Shown here one piece after another: positions 41,160 to 51,115 of a DNA stretch of 64,000 nucleotides. A model generated the notes under the pieces. That model did not search any database. It was not told where the DNA came from and saw only the letters and a list, made by a program, of their open reading frames with translations. The DNA is from Alkalibacter saccharofermentans DSM 14828 (lineage in GTDB: Bacteria > Bacillota > Clostridia > Eubacteriales > Alkalibacteraceae). Every line of letters begins with the position of its first letter. Positions within the stretch are counted from its first letter, which is position 1. The stretch spans positions 62,001 through 126,000 of the forward strand of contig NZ_FQTU01000007.1 of NCBI RefSeq assembly GCF_900128885.1. Direction: 5' to 3'. The translations under genes and the position numbers were made by a program.

Positions 41160-43034
41160 ATGAATGATTTTTTGCCCGTATCACGGGAAGACATGCAAAA
41201 ACGTGGCTGGGAACAGCTGGATTTTATAATTGTTTCAGGGGATGCCTATGTGGATCACCCTTCATTTGGAACAGCCGTCATAGGCAGGGTGCTTGAAAGC
41301 CGTGGCTTTAAGGTAGGCATCATACCTCAGCCGGATTGGAAGAATAAGGACTCCTACAAAAAACTAGGAAAGCCCAAGCTGGCCTTTCTAGTTACATCAG
41401 GGAACATCGATTCTATGGTGAACCACTATACCACGGCTAAAAAGACCAGAAAAGACGACCTTTATTCACCGGGTGGAAAATCCGGTTTCAGGCCGGACCG
41501 GGCGACCATGGTGTATTCGAGAAAATTAAAGGAGCTCTATAGCGATGTCCCTATAATATTGGGAGGCATTGAGGCAAGCTTAAGGCGCTTTGCCCATTTC
41601 GACTACTGGAGCTCAAAAGTCAGAAGATCCATACTCCTAGATGCCAAGGCGGATATCATAGTCTACGGGATGGGAGAAAGGCAGATTATAGAAATTGCAG
41701 AGGCTTTGGACAGCGGGCTTCCCATAGGCGAGATTACCTTCATAAAGGGAACGGTCTACAAGACTAAGGACAAGCAGAGACCTTACGAGCCTTTATGGCT
41801 GCCTCATTATGATGAGATAATAGCTTCTAAGAAAAAATATGCACAGAGCTTCATGATCCAGTACACAAACATGGATTCCATTAACGGAAAGCCCTTGGTA
41901 GAACCATACAACAACTATTGGGTAGTTCAAAATCCCCCCTCAGATTCCATGAGCAATATCGAGCTGGATGATGTCTATGCCCTTCCATATACAAGAAGCT
42001 ACCACCCCATGTACGAAAAAGCCGGTGGAATACCTGCAATAAAGGAAGTAAAGCATAGCATAATAAGCAACAGGGGGTGTTTTGGCAGCTGCAACTTCTG
42101 CGCCCTTACATTCCATCAGGGAAGAAAGGTTCAGTCTAGAAGCCATGCTTCAATCATTAGGGAAACTGAGGAAATCACAAAAGATCCTGAATTTAAAGGT
42201 TATATCCACGATGTTGGGGGCCCTACGGCGAACTTCAGGCACAGTGCATGTAAAAAGCAGGAAAAGCACGGAGTATGCCCTGACAAGCAGTGCATGTTTC
42301 CCGAGCCTTGCAGCCAGCTGATTGTAGAGCACCGGGATTACCTTGAGCTTTTAAGAAAGATGAGAAACATGCCGGGAATAAAAAAAGTGTTTATAAGGTC
42401 AGGATTGCGGTATGATTATCTTATATACGATAAGGACGATACATTCTTTAAGGAATTATGCGAGCACCATATCAGTGGCCAGCTAAAGATCGCTCCGGAG
42501 CACGTTTCACCCAAGGTATTGGAAAAGATGGGCAAGCCGGGAAGAAAGGTATACGACAGATTCGTAAATAAATACCACAAGATCAACAGAGATCTTGGGA
42601 AAAATCAATTTTTAGTTCCCTATCTTATGTCGAGCCACCCAGGGTCCACTTTGAAGGAAGCTGTGGAGCTTGCCGAATATTTAAGGGATATAGGTTATAC
42701 CCCGGAACAGGTCCAGGATTTTTATCCAACCCCTGGGACGATGTCTACCTGTATGTTCTATACCGGGATCGATCCGAGAAATATGTCGGAAGTTTACATA
42801 CCATCAGATCCCCACGAAAAGGCTATGCAAAGGGCACTGATACAATATAAAAAGCCCCAAAACTACAGGCTGGTTAAAGAAGCTCTTTTAAAAGCCGGAA
42901 GGAACGACTTGATAGGATTTGGCAAAAACTGCCTTATAAAGCCGGAGGGAGACCAAAAAGGCGGCAAAAAGGCTTACGGGGATCAGCGCAAAAAAAGGCA
43001 AACCGGAAAGAAAAAGACAAACAAAAGAAGATAA
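41160..43034 (+). CDS. YgiQ family radical-SAM protein
   Basis: A 624-residue protein with an N-terminal cobalamin-binding-like domain (DAYVDHPSFGTAVIG), a radical-SAM core with Cys307, Cys311 and Cys314 (CFGSCNFC), and a C-terminal basic tail (KKRQTGKKKTNKRR). YgiQ proteins are widespread and of unknown reaction. Length and tail are usual. pgsA follows after 14 bases. Confidence 0.93.
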   Translation: MNDFLPVSREDMQKRGWEQLDFIIVSGDAYVDHPSFGTAVIGRVLESRGFKVGIIPQPDWKNKDSYKKLGKPKLAFLVTSGNIDSMVNHYTTAKKTRKDDLYSPGGKSGFRPDRATMVYSRKLKELYSDVPIILGGIEASLRRFAHFDYWSSKVRRSILLDAKADIIVYGMGERQIIEIAEALDSGLPIGEITFIKGTVYKTKDKQRPYEPLWLPHYDEIIASKKKYAQSFMIQYTNMDSINGKPLVEPYNNYWVVQNPPSDSMSNIELDDVYALPYTRSYHPMYEKAGGIPAIKEVKHSIISNRGCFGSCNFCALTFHQGRKVQSRSHASIIRETEEITKDPEFKGYIHDVGGPTANFRHSACKKQEKHGVCPDKQCMFPEPCSQLIVEHRDYLELLRKMRNMPGIKKVFIRSGLRYDYLIYDKDDTFFKELCEHHISGQLKIAPEHVSPKVLEKMGKPGRKVYDRFVNKYHKINRDLGKNQFLVPYLMSSHPGSTLKEAVELAEYLRDIGYTPEQVQDFYPTPGTMSTCMFYTGIDPRNMSEVYIPSDPHEKAMQRALIQYKKPQNYRLVKEALLKAGRNDLIGFGKNCLIKPEGDQKGGKKAYGDQRKKRQTGKKKTNKRR

Positions 43035-43048
43035 CAGGAGGGATGTCC

Positions 43049-43585
43049 ATGAAAAACGTACCCAATATTTTGACGATCATAAGAATGGTATTGATACCTG
43101 TTTTTGTATATGTATTTTTTTCCGATATGGAAAATTTCAGATACTGGGCTTTGGCCGTCTATGCTTTGGCATCATTTACTGACCTGGTTGACGGCTATAT
43201 CGCAAGAAAGTTTGATGTAGTGACAGATATAGGAAAGGTACTAGATCCGCTGGCAGACAAGCTTATGCTTCTTACTGTATTGGTATGTCTGTTTATAGCC
43301 GGTGACGTACCGAATATTATTTTGGCCATAGTCCTATTTAAGGAAGGATTTATGATAACCCTCGGGCTGATATTGTACCATAAGAAGGATAGGATCGTAG
43401 TACCTGCAAACTATTATGGAAAAAGCGCCACAGTCCTTTTTACCGTATCAATAGTGCTGGTGTTTTTATTCCCGGGCAATGCAAACGTAATGTATCTGAT
43501 GTACATCTCAATTGCACTGAAATTTATCGCTCTTTTCAAGTATTACTTCACTTACCAGGCTGAAAAGAAAAAAAGAGGGTTCTAG
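43049..43585 (+). CDS. pgsA: CDP-diacylglycerol-glycerol-3-phosphate 3-phosphatidyltransferase
   Basis: A 178-residue integral membrane enzyme of the CDP-alcohol phosphatidyltransferase family. The signature D-G-x2-A-R-x8-G-x3-D-x3-D is present as DLVDGYIARKFDV and GKVLDPLADK. It makes phosphatidylglycerol phosphate. ATG 43049 is preferred over 43043 because of AGGAGGG spacing. Second in the ygiQ operon. Confidence 0.9.
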   Translation: MKNVPNILTIIRMVLIPVFVYVFFSDMENFRYWALAVYALASFTDLVDGYIARKFDVVTDIGKVLDPLADKLMLLTVLVCLFIAGDVPNIILAIVLFKEGFMITLGLILYHKKDRIVVPANYYGKSATVLFTVSIVLVFLFPGNANVMYLMYISIALKFIALFKYYFTYQAEKKKRGF

Positions 43586-43600
43586 AAAGGAAGTCAAAGG

Positions 43601-44320
43601 ATGGGGTTTTACGAAGAAATCGCAAAGCATTACGATGATATATTTCCTGCCGGTAAGGTGCAGGAAGAGCTTTTGCTGCAAATGGCAGGAGAGCCTGAAG
43701 CAGATGTGCTTGATATAGCCTGCGGAACCGGAGGATATTCCATATCCCTTGCCAGGGCAGGGCACAATGTAACTGCAGTGGATCTGGACGAAAAGATGAT
43801 AGATGCACTAAAGGACAAGGTTAAAGGTCAAAAACTTAATATAAGAGCTCACAAAATGAACATGATGGATATATCCGCCCTTAAGACATCATTTGATTTG
43901 GCATACTGCATCGGAAACAGTCTGGTCCATCTTGACAGCGTACAACAAGTGACTGGCTTTCTAAAAGAAGCAAAGAAGGTTCTTAAAAAAGGGAAGCTTG
44001 TCATACAGATAATAAACTACGACAGGATACTTAAACAGGACATTAAGTCTCTGCCCACGATAGAAAATAAAGAGGCTGGACTTACTTTTGAAAGATTATA
44101 TAGATTTGATAAAGTAGAGAACAAGGTTTACTTCAAGACAATCTTAAATGTAGATGAAAATACCTACGACAACGAGATACCCCTGCTGCCTCTTACTTCA
44201 GACGAATTGGAGTCATCTCTTAAAGAGGCGGGCTTTGAAGATGTCGTCATGTACGGAGACTTTAAAAAAAGCCCCTACGACAAAGACGAATCCTACGCCC
44301 TTGTAGCAGTGGCTAAGTAA
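43601..44320 (+). CDS. Class I SAM-dependent methyltransferase
   Basis: A 239-residue methyltransferase. SAM motif I is VLDIACGTGGYSISLA (about residues 34-49), motif II AVDLDEKM, motif III-like YCIGNSLVHL. The C-terminal half is less conserved, so the substrate is unknown. It starts 15 bases after pgsA and may belong to that operon. Confidence 0.88.
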   Translation: MGFYEEIAKHYDDIFPAGKVQEELLLQMAGEPEADVLDIACGTGGYSISLARAGHNVTAVDLDEKMIDALKDKVKGQKLNIRAHKMNMMDISALKTSFDLAYCIGNSLVHLDSVQQVTGFLKEAKKVLKKGKLVIQIINYDRILKQDIKSLPTIENKEAGLTFERLYRFDKVENKVYFKTILNVDENTYDNEIPLLPLTSDELESSLKEAGFEDVVMYGDFKKSPYDKDESYALVAVAK

Positions 44321-44328
44321 GTCACAAG

Positions 44329-44958
44329 TTACTCTACTCTTTCAAGCTCGCTGCCCAGCGCATAAAGCTTGGTGGAGTATTTTTCTGCAAACTCCCTGTC
44401 ATGGGTTATTACTATTACGCCTGTTCCTTTTTTTGCAATTTCTCTTAAGATTTCGCCTACGCTGTCTCTTAGCTTGGAATCTAGAGCTGATGTAGGCTCG
44501 TCGAAGCAAAGATACTCTGGATCCATGGCAAGGGCCCTGGCAATTGCCACCCGCTGCTTCTGCCCTCCGGAGAGCTGGAAGGGGTAGCTGCCCTCAAGAC
44601 CTGTAAGCCCAAGGGATTCCATGAGCTCAAGAGCTTTTTTCTTTGCATCTTCCTTATTCATGCCCTTTGCCTTGATCAGAGGAAAGGTTATGTTTTCCAG
44701 TGAACTAAGGTGAGGGAACAAATTGAAGCTCTGAAACACGAGTCCCACGGGATGTTCCTTTTCCGATCTTCTCTCCGATATGTCTATAGTACCAGAATCG
44801 TAGGTTTCCAATGAGGAAAGACATCTGATAAGAGTGGTTTTTCCCACGCCTGAAGGTCCGGTAATTATGGCTATATCGCCTTTTTCCACTTCGAAGCTTA
44901 TTTGATCCAAAACCTTTTTGTCTCCAAAGCTTTTTGAAAGCTTGTTTACTCTTAGCAT
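44329..44958 (-). CDS. Amino-acid ABC transporter ATP-binding protein
   Basis: A 209-residue ATPase: Walker A GPSGVGKTT, Q-loop VFQSFNLFPHL, signature LSGGQKQRVAIARALA, Walker B YLCFDEPTSALD. Shorter than usual GlnQ (about 240), ending after the switch His (VITHDREFA). Third gene of the minus-strand operon with permease and binding protein. Confidence 0.93.
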   Translation of the reverse strand: MLRVNKLSKSFGDKKVLDQISFEVEKGDIAIITGPSGVGKTTLIRCLSSLETYDSGTIDISERRSEKEHPVGLVFQSFNLFPHLSSLENITFPLIKAKGMNKEDAKKKALELMESLGLTGLEGSYPFQLSGGQKQRVAIARALAMDPEYLCFDEPTSALDSKLRDSVGEILREIAKKGTGVIVITHDREFAEKYSTKLYALGSELERVE

Positions 44959-44966
44959 ATCCTCAC

Positions 44967-45608
44967 CTACCTGTAATATTCAAATTTAGTTTCAGCTTTT
45001 TTAAGTCCGAAGGTAACTACCGAAACAAGCACCAAATAAATGGCTCCTGCCAAAAAAAGCGGTATCAATGAAGCTTGCTGGTTAGTCAGCGTCCGTGATG
45101 CTCTTAGGACATCCCCAAGCCCAAGTATATATGCTAAAGAGGTATCTTTCACCAAGGTTATCAGTTCATTTCCTCCGGGAGGAAGAACGCGTTTTACTAC
45201 CTGGGGAAGTATGATTCCGAAAAATGTCTGTATTTTCGACAGGCCCAGCACGGTTGATGCTTCGTATTGGCCTTGGTCTATGGAGAGAATCCCGCCTCTG
45301 AATATTTCGGCAAAATATGCAGCGTAATTAAGGATAAAGGCAATCAAAGCAGCCGACTCCCTGTTAATCACGATTCCTATGATAGGAAGACCAAAGAAAA
45401 TAAAAATAAGCTGAAGCAAAAGGGGGGTCCCTCTCATCAGCAATATATATAGTTGCATCATTCTCTGCAAAGGCGTGTATTTTGAAAGCCTGAGGATGCA
45501 GACGAGCATCCCCAGAGGTATAGAGCCAAGTGCAGTTAGGAAAAACAGCCACAGGGTCGTTCTAAGACCCTGTAACATAAGTGGTGCCATGCTCAATAAA
45601 TAATCCAT
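44967..45608 (-). CDS. Amino-acid ABC transporter permease
   Basis: A 213-residue HisM/GlnP-type permease. LMRGTPLLLQLIFIFFG and the EAA loop (YEASTVLGLSKIQTFFGIILPQV, about residues 114-136) are present. It works with the binding protein 12 bases upstream and the ATPase downstream. Substrate group: polar amino acids. Confidence 0.92.
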   Translation of the reverse strand: MDYLLSMAPLMLQGLRTTLWLFFLTALGSIPLGMLVCILRLSKYTPLQRMMQLYILLMRGTPLLLQLIFIFFGLPIIGIVINRESAALIAFILNYAAYFAEIFRGGILSIDQGQYEASTVLGLSKIQTFFGIILPQVVKRVLPPGGNELITLVKDTSLAYILGLGDVLRASRTLTNQQASLIPLFLAGAIYLVLVSVVTFGLKKAETKFEYYR

Positions 45609-45620
45609 ATATTCACCCGG

Positions 45621-46424
45621 TTACTTCACTATGTTTTCGCCGAACCATTTTTCTGAAATAGCTTCAGCTGATCCGTCTGATTTCATTTCGTCCAAAATAT
45701 CGTTTAACTTACCAAGAAGAATCTCATCAGATTTTCTTACTCCCACGCCATATTCTTCGTCACCGAAATCTTCATCAAGGACTTTGTATTTTTCTTCGCC
45801 TCTTTCAGATATGTAGTACCTAGCCAGGATTTCATCAGCGACTACTGCATGCACTCTTCCTGCTTCCAGGTCCATGAAAGCATCGTTGTAGGTATCGAAG
45901 AGTATAGGCTCGCCACCGTCAAAGGTTTCTGCCGCGCCTTCTGCTTGAATGGCTGCCAAAGCACTTGAAGCGTTTTGAGCTGCAACGATTCTTCCTTCAA
46001 GATCGGCTTTCATATCGATATCTGAACCGCTTAAGACTACGATGACCTGTCTGTTGTCAAGATATGGCTTTGTAAAGTTGACCTTTTCTTTTCTTTCATC
46101 TGTAATTGTATATCCGTTCCAGATAAGGTCTATGTTTTTTGTATTAAGCTCGGTTTCCTTAAGATTCCAGTCTATTGGCTGAAATTCAGGCTCAAGGCCC
46201 ATCCTGCCGATAGCCTCTTTGGCAAGGTCTATGTCGAAACCGATTATTTCTCCGCTTCCATCTTTGAATCCCATGGGAACAAATGTATCGTCGAAACCGA
46301 CTATTACAGTTCCTCTGTCCTCAAGGTCTTTCCAGGTGTCTTCTGAACTGTCTGTGCTGGTGCATCCAAATAATAATGAAACGGATAAAACCAGCAGCAT
46401 CACTGCTGTTAATGATTTTTTCAT
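45621..46424 (-). CDS. Amino-acid ABC transporter substrate-binding lipoprotein
   Basis: A 267-residue lipoprotein (lipobox Cys21, LLFGC) of the polar amino-acid binding family, with GFDDTFVPMGFKD-like ligand site, DLIWNGYTITDERKEKVNFT, and a cystine/glutamine-type C-terminal lobe. First gene of the minus-strand operon. It lacks the leader RNA seen upstream of the 24.4-kb transporter. Confidence 0.92.
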   Translation of the reverse strand: MKKSLTAVMLLVLSVSLLFGCTSTDSSEDTWKDLEDRGTVIVGFDDTFVPMGFKDGSGEIIGFDIDLAKEAIGRMGLEPEFQPIDWNLKETELNTKNIDLIWNGYTITDERKEKVNFTKPYLDNRQVIVVLSGSDIDMKADLEGRIVAAQNASSALAAIQAEGAAETFDGGEPILFDTYNDAFMDLEAGRVHAVVADEILARYYISERGEEKYKVLDEDFGDEEYGVGVRKSDEILLGKLNDILDEMKSDGSAEAISEKWFGENIVK

Positions 46425-46579
46425 GAGTTTCCCTCCTCCTGTTTTATAAATGCATTTTAATTTTTATACGGTCCAATGTCAAGCTAATAAGCTTCAATTT
46501 CAATATATGTCCGCTAAAACTGTATTTATCGTTAAAAATAGAGTAGAATATAAGTAGCAAACACAAGGGAAGGTAATAG

Positions 46580-47251
46580 ATGATAGGACTTATAAAGCAT
46601 CATAAAATACTAACGGTACTGATAATAGCCCTTTTATTGCTGGCAGTGATGTGGCTGGCTGGTACTGACAGGATGGAAATAGCAGACATGCTCAGCTATG
46701 AAGCAGAATCGCCTTTTATGGCTTCCGGCATAATCATACTTTGGTATCTAGCTAAAACGGTACTTGTCTTTATACCGATGAAAGGCTTGTTCATAGCCAC
46801 CGGGCTGATACTGCCTTTCCACTTGGCGATATTGACCACCTTTACAGGGCTGTATCTCCATCTAAGTGTCGGTTATCTTTTAGGTAGAAGGTTTGGCAAG
46901 GACAGAGTCGAAAAGATGATAGAAGGAAGCAAGAAGGCTCATGATATCATGGAATACGGCGAAAAAAACGGCCTGGTAATATGTGCGGCATCGCGAAACA
47001 TACCAGGACCTCCAGTTGACATAGTCAACATGTTTTTCGGTGCGGCAGGGGTGCCGTATCCGATTTATATCACAGGAAGCCTGTTGGGGTTTGCTCCGGG
47101 GGTATTTCTTTTTACCTTGATGGGCGAATCCGCAGATGATCCCACCTCCCCTGCATTTATATTGCCGGTTATTATAGCTTTGGGAATATCATTTGCAGTG
47201 GCAAGAGGATATAAAAAATTCAGCAGAAAAAATGAAGAGGAGAAAATATAA
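46580..47251 (+). CDS. VTT (TVP38/DedA-like) membrane protein
   Basis: A 223-residue membrane protein with the VTT/SNARE-associated domain: AKTVLVFIPMKGLFIATGLIL near residue 55, YLLGRRFGKDRVEKMIEG near 100, and ASRNIPGPPVDIVNMFFGA near 135. Such proteins are lipid scramblase-like. Overlaps the CvfB start by one base (TAATG). Confidence 0.85.
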   Translation: MIGLIKHHKILTVLIIALLLLAVMWLAGTDRMEIADMLSYEAESPFMASGIIILWYLAKTVLVFIPMKGLFIATGLILPFHLAILTTFTGLYLHLSVGYLLGRRFGKDRVEKMIEGSKKAHDIMEYGEKNGLVICAASRNIPGPPVDIVNMFFGAAGVPYPIYITGSLLGFAPGVFLFTLMGESADDPTSPAFILPVIIALGISFAVARGYKKFSRKNEEEKI

Positions 47252-48084
47252 TGGATATAGGAAAGATACAGGAGCTGACGATACTTAGAAAGACAAGCAT
47301 AGGAGTTTACCTAAACGAATTTGAAGGGGCGCTGGATGATGATGTGCTGTTGCCTAAAAGCCAAGTGCCGGAAGATGCACAGCCTGGGGACAAGATAAAA
47401 GTCTTTATCTACAGGGACTCTAAAGACAGGCTCATAGCGACTGTCAGGACACCTAAGATCTTATTTGGCGACATAAAAAAGCTCAGGGTGGTAGAAGCGA
47501 CAAACATCGGTGCTTTTTTGGACTGGGGCCTTGAGAAGGACCTTCTTTTGCCGTTCAAAGAGCAGATAGGAAAGGTAAGGACGGGGGATGACTGTCTTGT
47601 GTCTTTGTATGTGGATAAAAGCGACAGGCTATGCGCAACGATGAAGGTCCACAAGATGTTAAGCGATAAATCTCCCTTTAACGAAAATGACCAGGTCAGC
47701 GGAACTGTCTATGCCCACAACAGAGAAATGGGCGTATTTGTAGCTGTGGAAAACAAGTATCACGGCATGATACCCCTTAACGAGATGTTCGGCATTTTTG
47801 ATATAGGGGACGTGATAGAAGCAAGGGTAGTTAAAATCAGACCTGATGGGAAGCTGAACCTCAGTATCAGAAAGCAAGCTCACGACGAAATTGACGATGA
47901 TGCTGAAAAGATAATGAGAAGCCTTGTCAAGCGAAACGGATTTTTGCCATATAACGACAAGAGCCAGGCGAGCGCCATAAAAGCAGAATTTGACATGAGC
48001 AAAAGCGCATTTAAAAGAGCGGTGGGAAGACTGTTGAAAAACAAAAAAATAGAAATAAACGATAAAGGAATCAAGATGCTGTAA
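47251..48084 (+). CDS. cvfB: CvfB-type S1 RNA-binding protein
   Basis: A 277-residue protein with three S1-like OB-folds (about residues 8-60, 70-130 and 145-215; GVYLNEF, GAFLDWGLEKDLLLP, GVFVAVENKYHGMIP) and a C-terminal winged helix (about 225-277, DMSKSAFKRAVGRLLK). This matches CvfB/YitL, an RNA-binding regulator. It shares an operon with the VTT protein. Confidence 0.9.
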   Translation: MDIGKIQELTILRKTSIGVYLNEFEGALDDDVLLPKSQVPEDAQPGDKIKVFIYRDSKDRLIATVRTPKILFGDIKKLRVVEATNIGAFLDWGLEKDLLLPFKEQIGKVRTGDDCLVSLYVDKSDRLCATMKVHKMLSDKSPFNENDQVSGTVYAHNREMGVFVAVENKYHGMIPLNEMFGIFDIGDVIEARVVKIRPDGKLNLSIRKQAHDEIDDDAEKIMRSLVKRNGFLPYNDKSQASAIKAEFDMSKSAFKRAVGRLLKNKKIEINDKGIKML

Positions 48085-48140
48085 ATACGAGCTGAATATT
48101 ACGACTTTTACTATCTACTACCAACAAAGAGGTATTCATT

Positions 48141-49040
48141 ATGAATTATAAAAGCTATAAAAACTACAGACTTGGAATGCGAAACGTAAAAACGGCCATA
48201 GCCGTGCTTATATGCCTTTTGCTTGGAGAGCTGTTAAATATGGACAGCCCCTTCTACGTCGTCATCGCCGCAATGATCTCGATGGAGAGTTCTGTAATGA
48301 ACTCATTTGACGTCGGCAAAAACAGGGTGATGGGCACGGTTCTTGGAGCCCTTTTAGGAATGGGCTTTGCCTATATAGATCCAGGCAATCTGATCCTCAC
48401 GAGCATAGGGATAACAATAATAATATACATCTGCAACCTTTTCAAATGGAATAAGTCCATTGTCATAGCAGGCGTGGTGTTTTTGTCTATCATGCTTGAA
48501 ATGGCGGAAGGCAGCATACTGGCAAACAGCTTAAACAGGATAGCAGATACCATCTTGGGGCTGGGAGTCGGGCTCGCAGTAAACTATCTTATATTTCCCT
48601 ACGATTTTGAAAAGACTATTAAGACACAAGCAGATGCATTGGTGGAGATAATAAAACAAGATGTCAACGATGCCTTTTGCACAAATGAGAAGGTCGATCT
48701 GGAAAAATTCAGGGAGGCTCTTAACAGCCTATCTGACGAAATAAATGATTATAGAGCTGAATTTGCCATGAAGAAGAAAAACGCAAGAAGCCTGGCAGAA
48801 AAGCGTAAGCTGCTGGAAAGATTCGATTCAATATACACCCATCTGAAGGTGATGGACAAGATATCAAAACGACCGGTATTAAGCGATGAAAACCTGCAGC
48901 AACTGGAAGATTTGCATTTTGAAGGTGCAGATACGTATCAACACGAAAGTAAAGCATTTAAAAACGTATACAATTATCATGCGGAAGCTTTGCTTGAAAA
49001 GATGAAAGAACTGGGCATAGACGGAGCCTGCGATAAATAA
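48141..49040 (+). CDS. Aromatic acid exporter/FUSC family protein
   Basis: A 299-residue protein with an N-terminal bundle of five or so membrane segments (FYVVIAAMISMESSVMNSFDVGKNRVMGT in runs, a typical ArAE_1 start) and a C-terminal cytoplasmic helical domain with KKKNARSLAEKRKLLERFD. The bacterial ArAE/DUF939 relatives are putative effluxers. Substrate unknown. Confidence 0.82.
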   Translation: MNYKSYKNYRLGMRNVKTAIAVLICLLLGELLNMDSPFYVVIAAMISMESSVMNSFDVGKNRVMGTVLGALLGMGFAYIDPGNLILTSIGITIIIYICNLFKWNKSIVIAGVVFLSIMLEMAEGSILANSLNRIADTILGLGVGLAVNYLIFPYDFEKTIKTQADALVEIIKQDVNDAFCTNEKVDLEKFREALNSLSDEINDYRAEFAMKKKNARSLAEKRKLLERFDSIYTHLKVMDKISKRPVLSDENLQQLEDLHFEGADTYQHESKAFKNVYNYHAEALLEKMKELGIDGACDK

Positions 49041-49565
49041 CCGATTATATCTTACAACTTATAGCAGGTCTTTAACCAATCGTTTATCAATAGTTAAACC
49101 GGGTAAATAATAAGTGACGGAAATGTTGGGAAAGCCTCTTGTATTTAAAAGGAGGGATAGTGGAAAAATATGAATTATTATTTGGAACTCTGTCTGATTA
49201 TAAGCATCATGAAATATGTTGTATCCAAGGTTGCGAAACGCTTTGAATTTTCATACTAAAACGCTTGCTGCGACAAATTTATGATGAGTTGACTCAATTA
49301 AAATGGGAATATTATGTCTTTGCATGGGACGTAGCGGGTCCTGTGGCAATTACATGAAATTTCATGAAAGTTGAGTAGTGGTTGTTTGCCCCCGCCCCTG
49401 GAGCTGATATAGCTCCGGGGGCTTTGTGCATATTGGGGAGTCAGAAGCATGCACAGTTTTGCCTGCAGCTTTCCATTTGTTTATTTTATAACTTTAAATT
49501 TTGTGTCTAACAACGTGTTTTCAGGGTATAAAAATTTAATAACAACAACTGAAAGTGGTGATATC
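49041..49565 (+). promoter_or_regulatory. Long leader of the OpuC-like operon, with palindrome and terminator-like hairpin
   Basis: No convincing gene is seen. CATGAAATTTCATG (49353-49366) is a perfect palindrome and candidate operator. GCCCCTGGAGCT/AGCTCCGGGGGC (49394-49422) is a 12-bp hairpin followed by TTT, so it could be a terminator or attenuator. A weak promoter, TTGACT/TATTAT with 15-base spacing (49289-49315), precedes them. The upstream part, 49041-49288, shows nothing I can name. Confidence 0.55.
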
Positions 49566-50210
49566 TTGAAAATAAGTGGCGTGTTTGATCTTTATATGCA
49601 AAGAACCGAGTTTTTCACCAAGTTGTTTATCGAACATATATACCTTACATCGGTCGCCGTATTGATAATAACAGTTGTAGGCCTCTCTACAGGAATACTG
49701 ATGACTTCAAATAAAAGGCTGGCGTCGGTGGTGCTTACCCTGACAGGCTTTTTATATACGATTCCATCCATTGCATTGTTCGGATTTTTGGTAGCTGTTA
49801 CAGGCATAGGAAACACCAGCGCCATAATAGCGTTGTCCCTATACGGAGTCTTGCCGATTATCAGAAACACTTACGTGGGGATAACGGAGGTAGATCCTGA
49901 GATAATCGAATCCGCAACGGCAATGGGAAGCACGCCTTTGCAGCTGCTAGTAAGCATTCAGCTCCCTTTGGCTTCCCCTGTTATAATAGCAGGATTCAGA
50001 ACCATGGTGATCATGACCATAGCCCTTGGAGGAATAGCCTCGTTTATAGGGGCCGGTGGCCTGGGAGTAGCTATCTGGAGGGGAATAACCACGAACTTTC
50101 CCGAAATGACCGTGGCAGGGAGTCTCTTGGTAGCTCTGTTTGCAATAATCTCGGACGTAGTGCTGGGATTTGTAGAAAAAGGATTTAGCATTAAAGTGTT
50201 GGGAAAATAA
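49566..50210 (+). CDS. Osmoprotectant ABC transporter permease (OpuCB-like)
   Basis: A 214-residue permease of the betaine/choline/carnitine (OpuB/OpuC) group: EHIYLTSVAVLIITVVGLSTG near the start, SIALFGFLVAVTGIG, and the EAA loop ESATAMGSTPLQLLVSIQLPLA at about residues 117-138. The start is taken as TTG 49566, just after GGTGAT; a longer reading from 49449 adds residues unlike the family. It imports a quaternary ammonium solute. Confidence 0.85.
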   Translation: MKISGVFDLYMQRTEFFTKLFIEHIYLTSVAVLIITVVGLSTGILMTSNKRLASVVLTLTGFLYTIPSIALFGFLVAVTGIGNTSAIIALSLYGVLPIIRNTYVGITEVDPEIIESATAMGSTPLQLLVSIQLPLASPVIIAGFRTMVIMTIALGGIASFIGAGGLGVAIWRGITTNFPEMTVAGSLLVALFAIISDVVLGFVEKGFSIKVLGK

Positions 50211-50224
50211 TAGGGGGTGGCATA

Positions 50225-51115
50225 TTGAAAAAGATTATAGCAATCATAGGAGTGATAGCGCTGACGACATCCTTGTTTGCAGGATGCTCCACAGAAGAAA
50301 AAAAGGTGGTAATAGCAAGCAAGCCCATGACGGAGCAGTACATACTGGTTGAGATGCTCACAGACCTTATCGAACAGGAGACTGACATAACCGTTGAGCA
50401 GAAGATGGGCATCGGAGGAGGAACGTCTAACATCCATCCGGGGATGGAAAAGGGAGAAATCGACATGTATCCGGAATACACCGGTACAGGCTGGCTGTTT
50501 GTGCTAAAAGAGGACTTGATAAATGATCCCGATGAACTCTACCGGGCGGTAAAGGAAGGATATCAGCAGGAATACAACTTCAAGTGGACAGGGCTTTACG
50601 GATTTAACAATACCTTTGCCCTTGCTGTCAAAAGAGAGCTGGCCTTGGAACTTAATCTACAGACCTACAGTGACCTTGTCAGGGTAAGCAACGACCTTGA
50701 TTTTGGAGCGGAGTACGACTTTTACGAAAGGGAAGACGGCTACCCCGGGCTTGTAGAGGCTTACGGATTTGACTTTTCCCGTCAAGTCGAGCTGGACATA
50801 GGCCTTAAATACGATGCAATCGGCAGAGATGAAGTCGACGTTATAAATGTATTTTCTACAGACGGTCGGCTTAAAGAGTACGATTTGGTTGTTTTAAAAG
50901 ATGACAAAAATTTCTTTCCCTCCTATTATGCAGCTACCATAATCAGGCAAGAAACCCTTGATGAATACCCAGAGCTTGAAGGGGTTTTGGAAATGCTAAC
51001 AGGAGCCATAGATGACGAGGAGATGACTTATCTAAACTATTTGGTTGAAATAGAAAAGCAGGATCCTGCACAGGTTGCCAATGACTTCCTTAAAGAAAAA
51101 GGGCTGATTGAATGA
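50225..51115 (+). CDS. Osmoprotectant ABC transporter substrate-binding lipoprotein (OpuCC-like)
   Basis: A 296-residue lipoprotein (lipobox Cys21, LFAGC) of the glycine betaine/choline binding family: VVIASKPMTEQYILVEML at about residues 29-46, then MYPEYTGTGW, the aromatic-rich ligand region. TTG start after TAGGGGGTGG. It overlaps the ATPase start by four bases (ATGA). Confidence 0.9.
   Translation: MKKIIAIIGVIALTTSLFAGCSTEEKKVVIASKPMTEQYILVEMLTDLIEQETDITVEQKMGIGGGTSNIHPGMEKGEIDMYPEYTGTGWLFVLKEDLINDPDELYRAVKEGYQQEYNFKWTGLYGFNNTFALAVKRELALELNLQTYSDLVRVSNDLDFGAEYDFYEREDGYPGLVEAYGFDFSRQVELDIGLKYDAIGRDEVDVINVFSTDGRLKEYDLVVLKDDKNFFPSYYAATIIRQETLDEYPELEGVLEMLTGAIDDEEMTYLNYLVEIEKQDPAQVANDFLKEKGLIE

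Noticed and set aside
49449..49565. Extension of the OpuC-like permease with an odd hydrophobic start
   Set aside because: It overlaps the region right after the terminator-like hairpin, has no strong ribosome site, and the family start matches the TTG at 49566.
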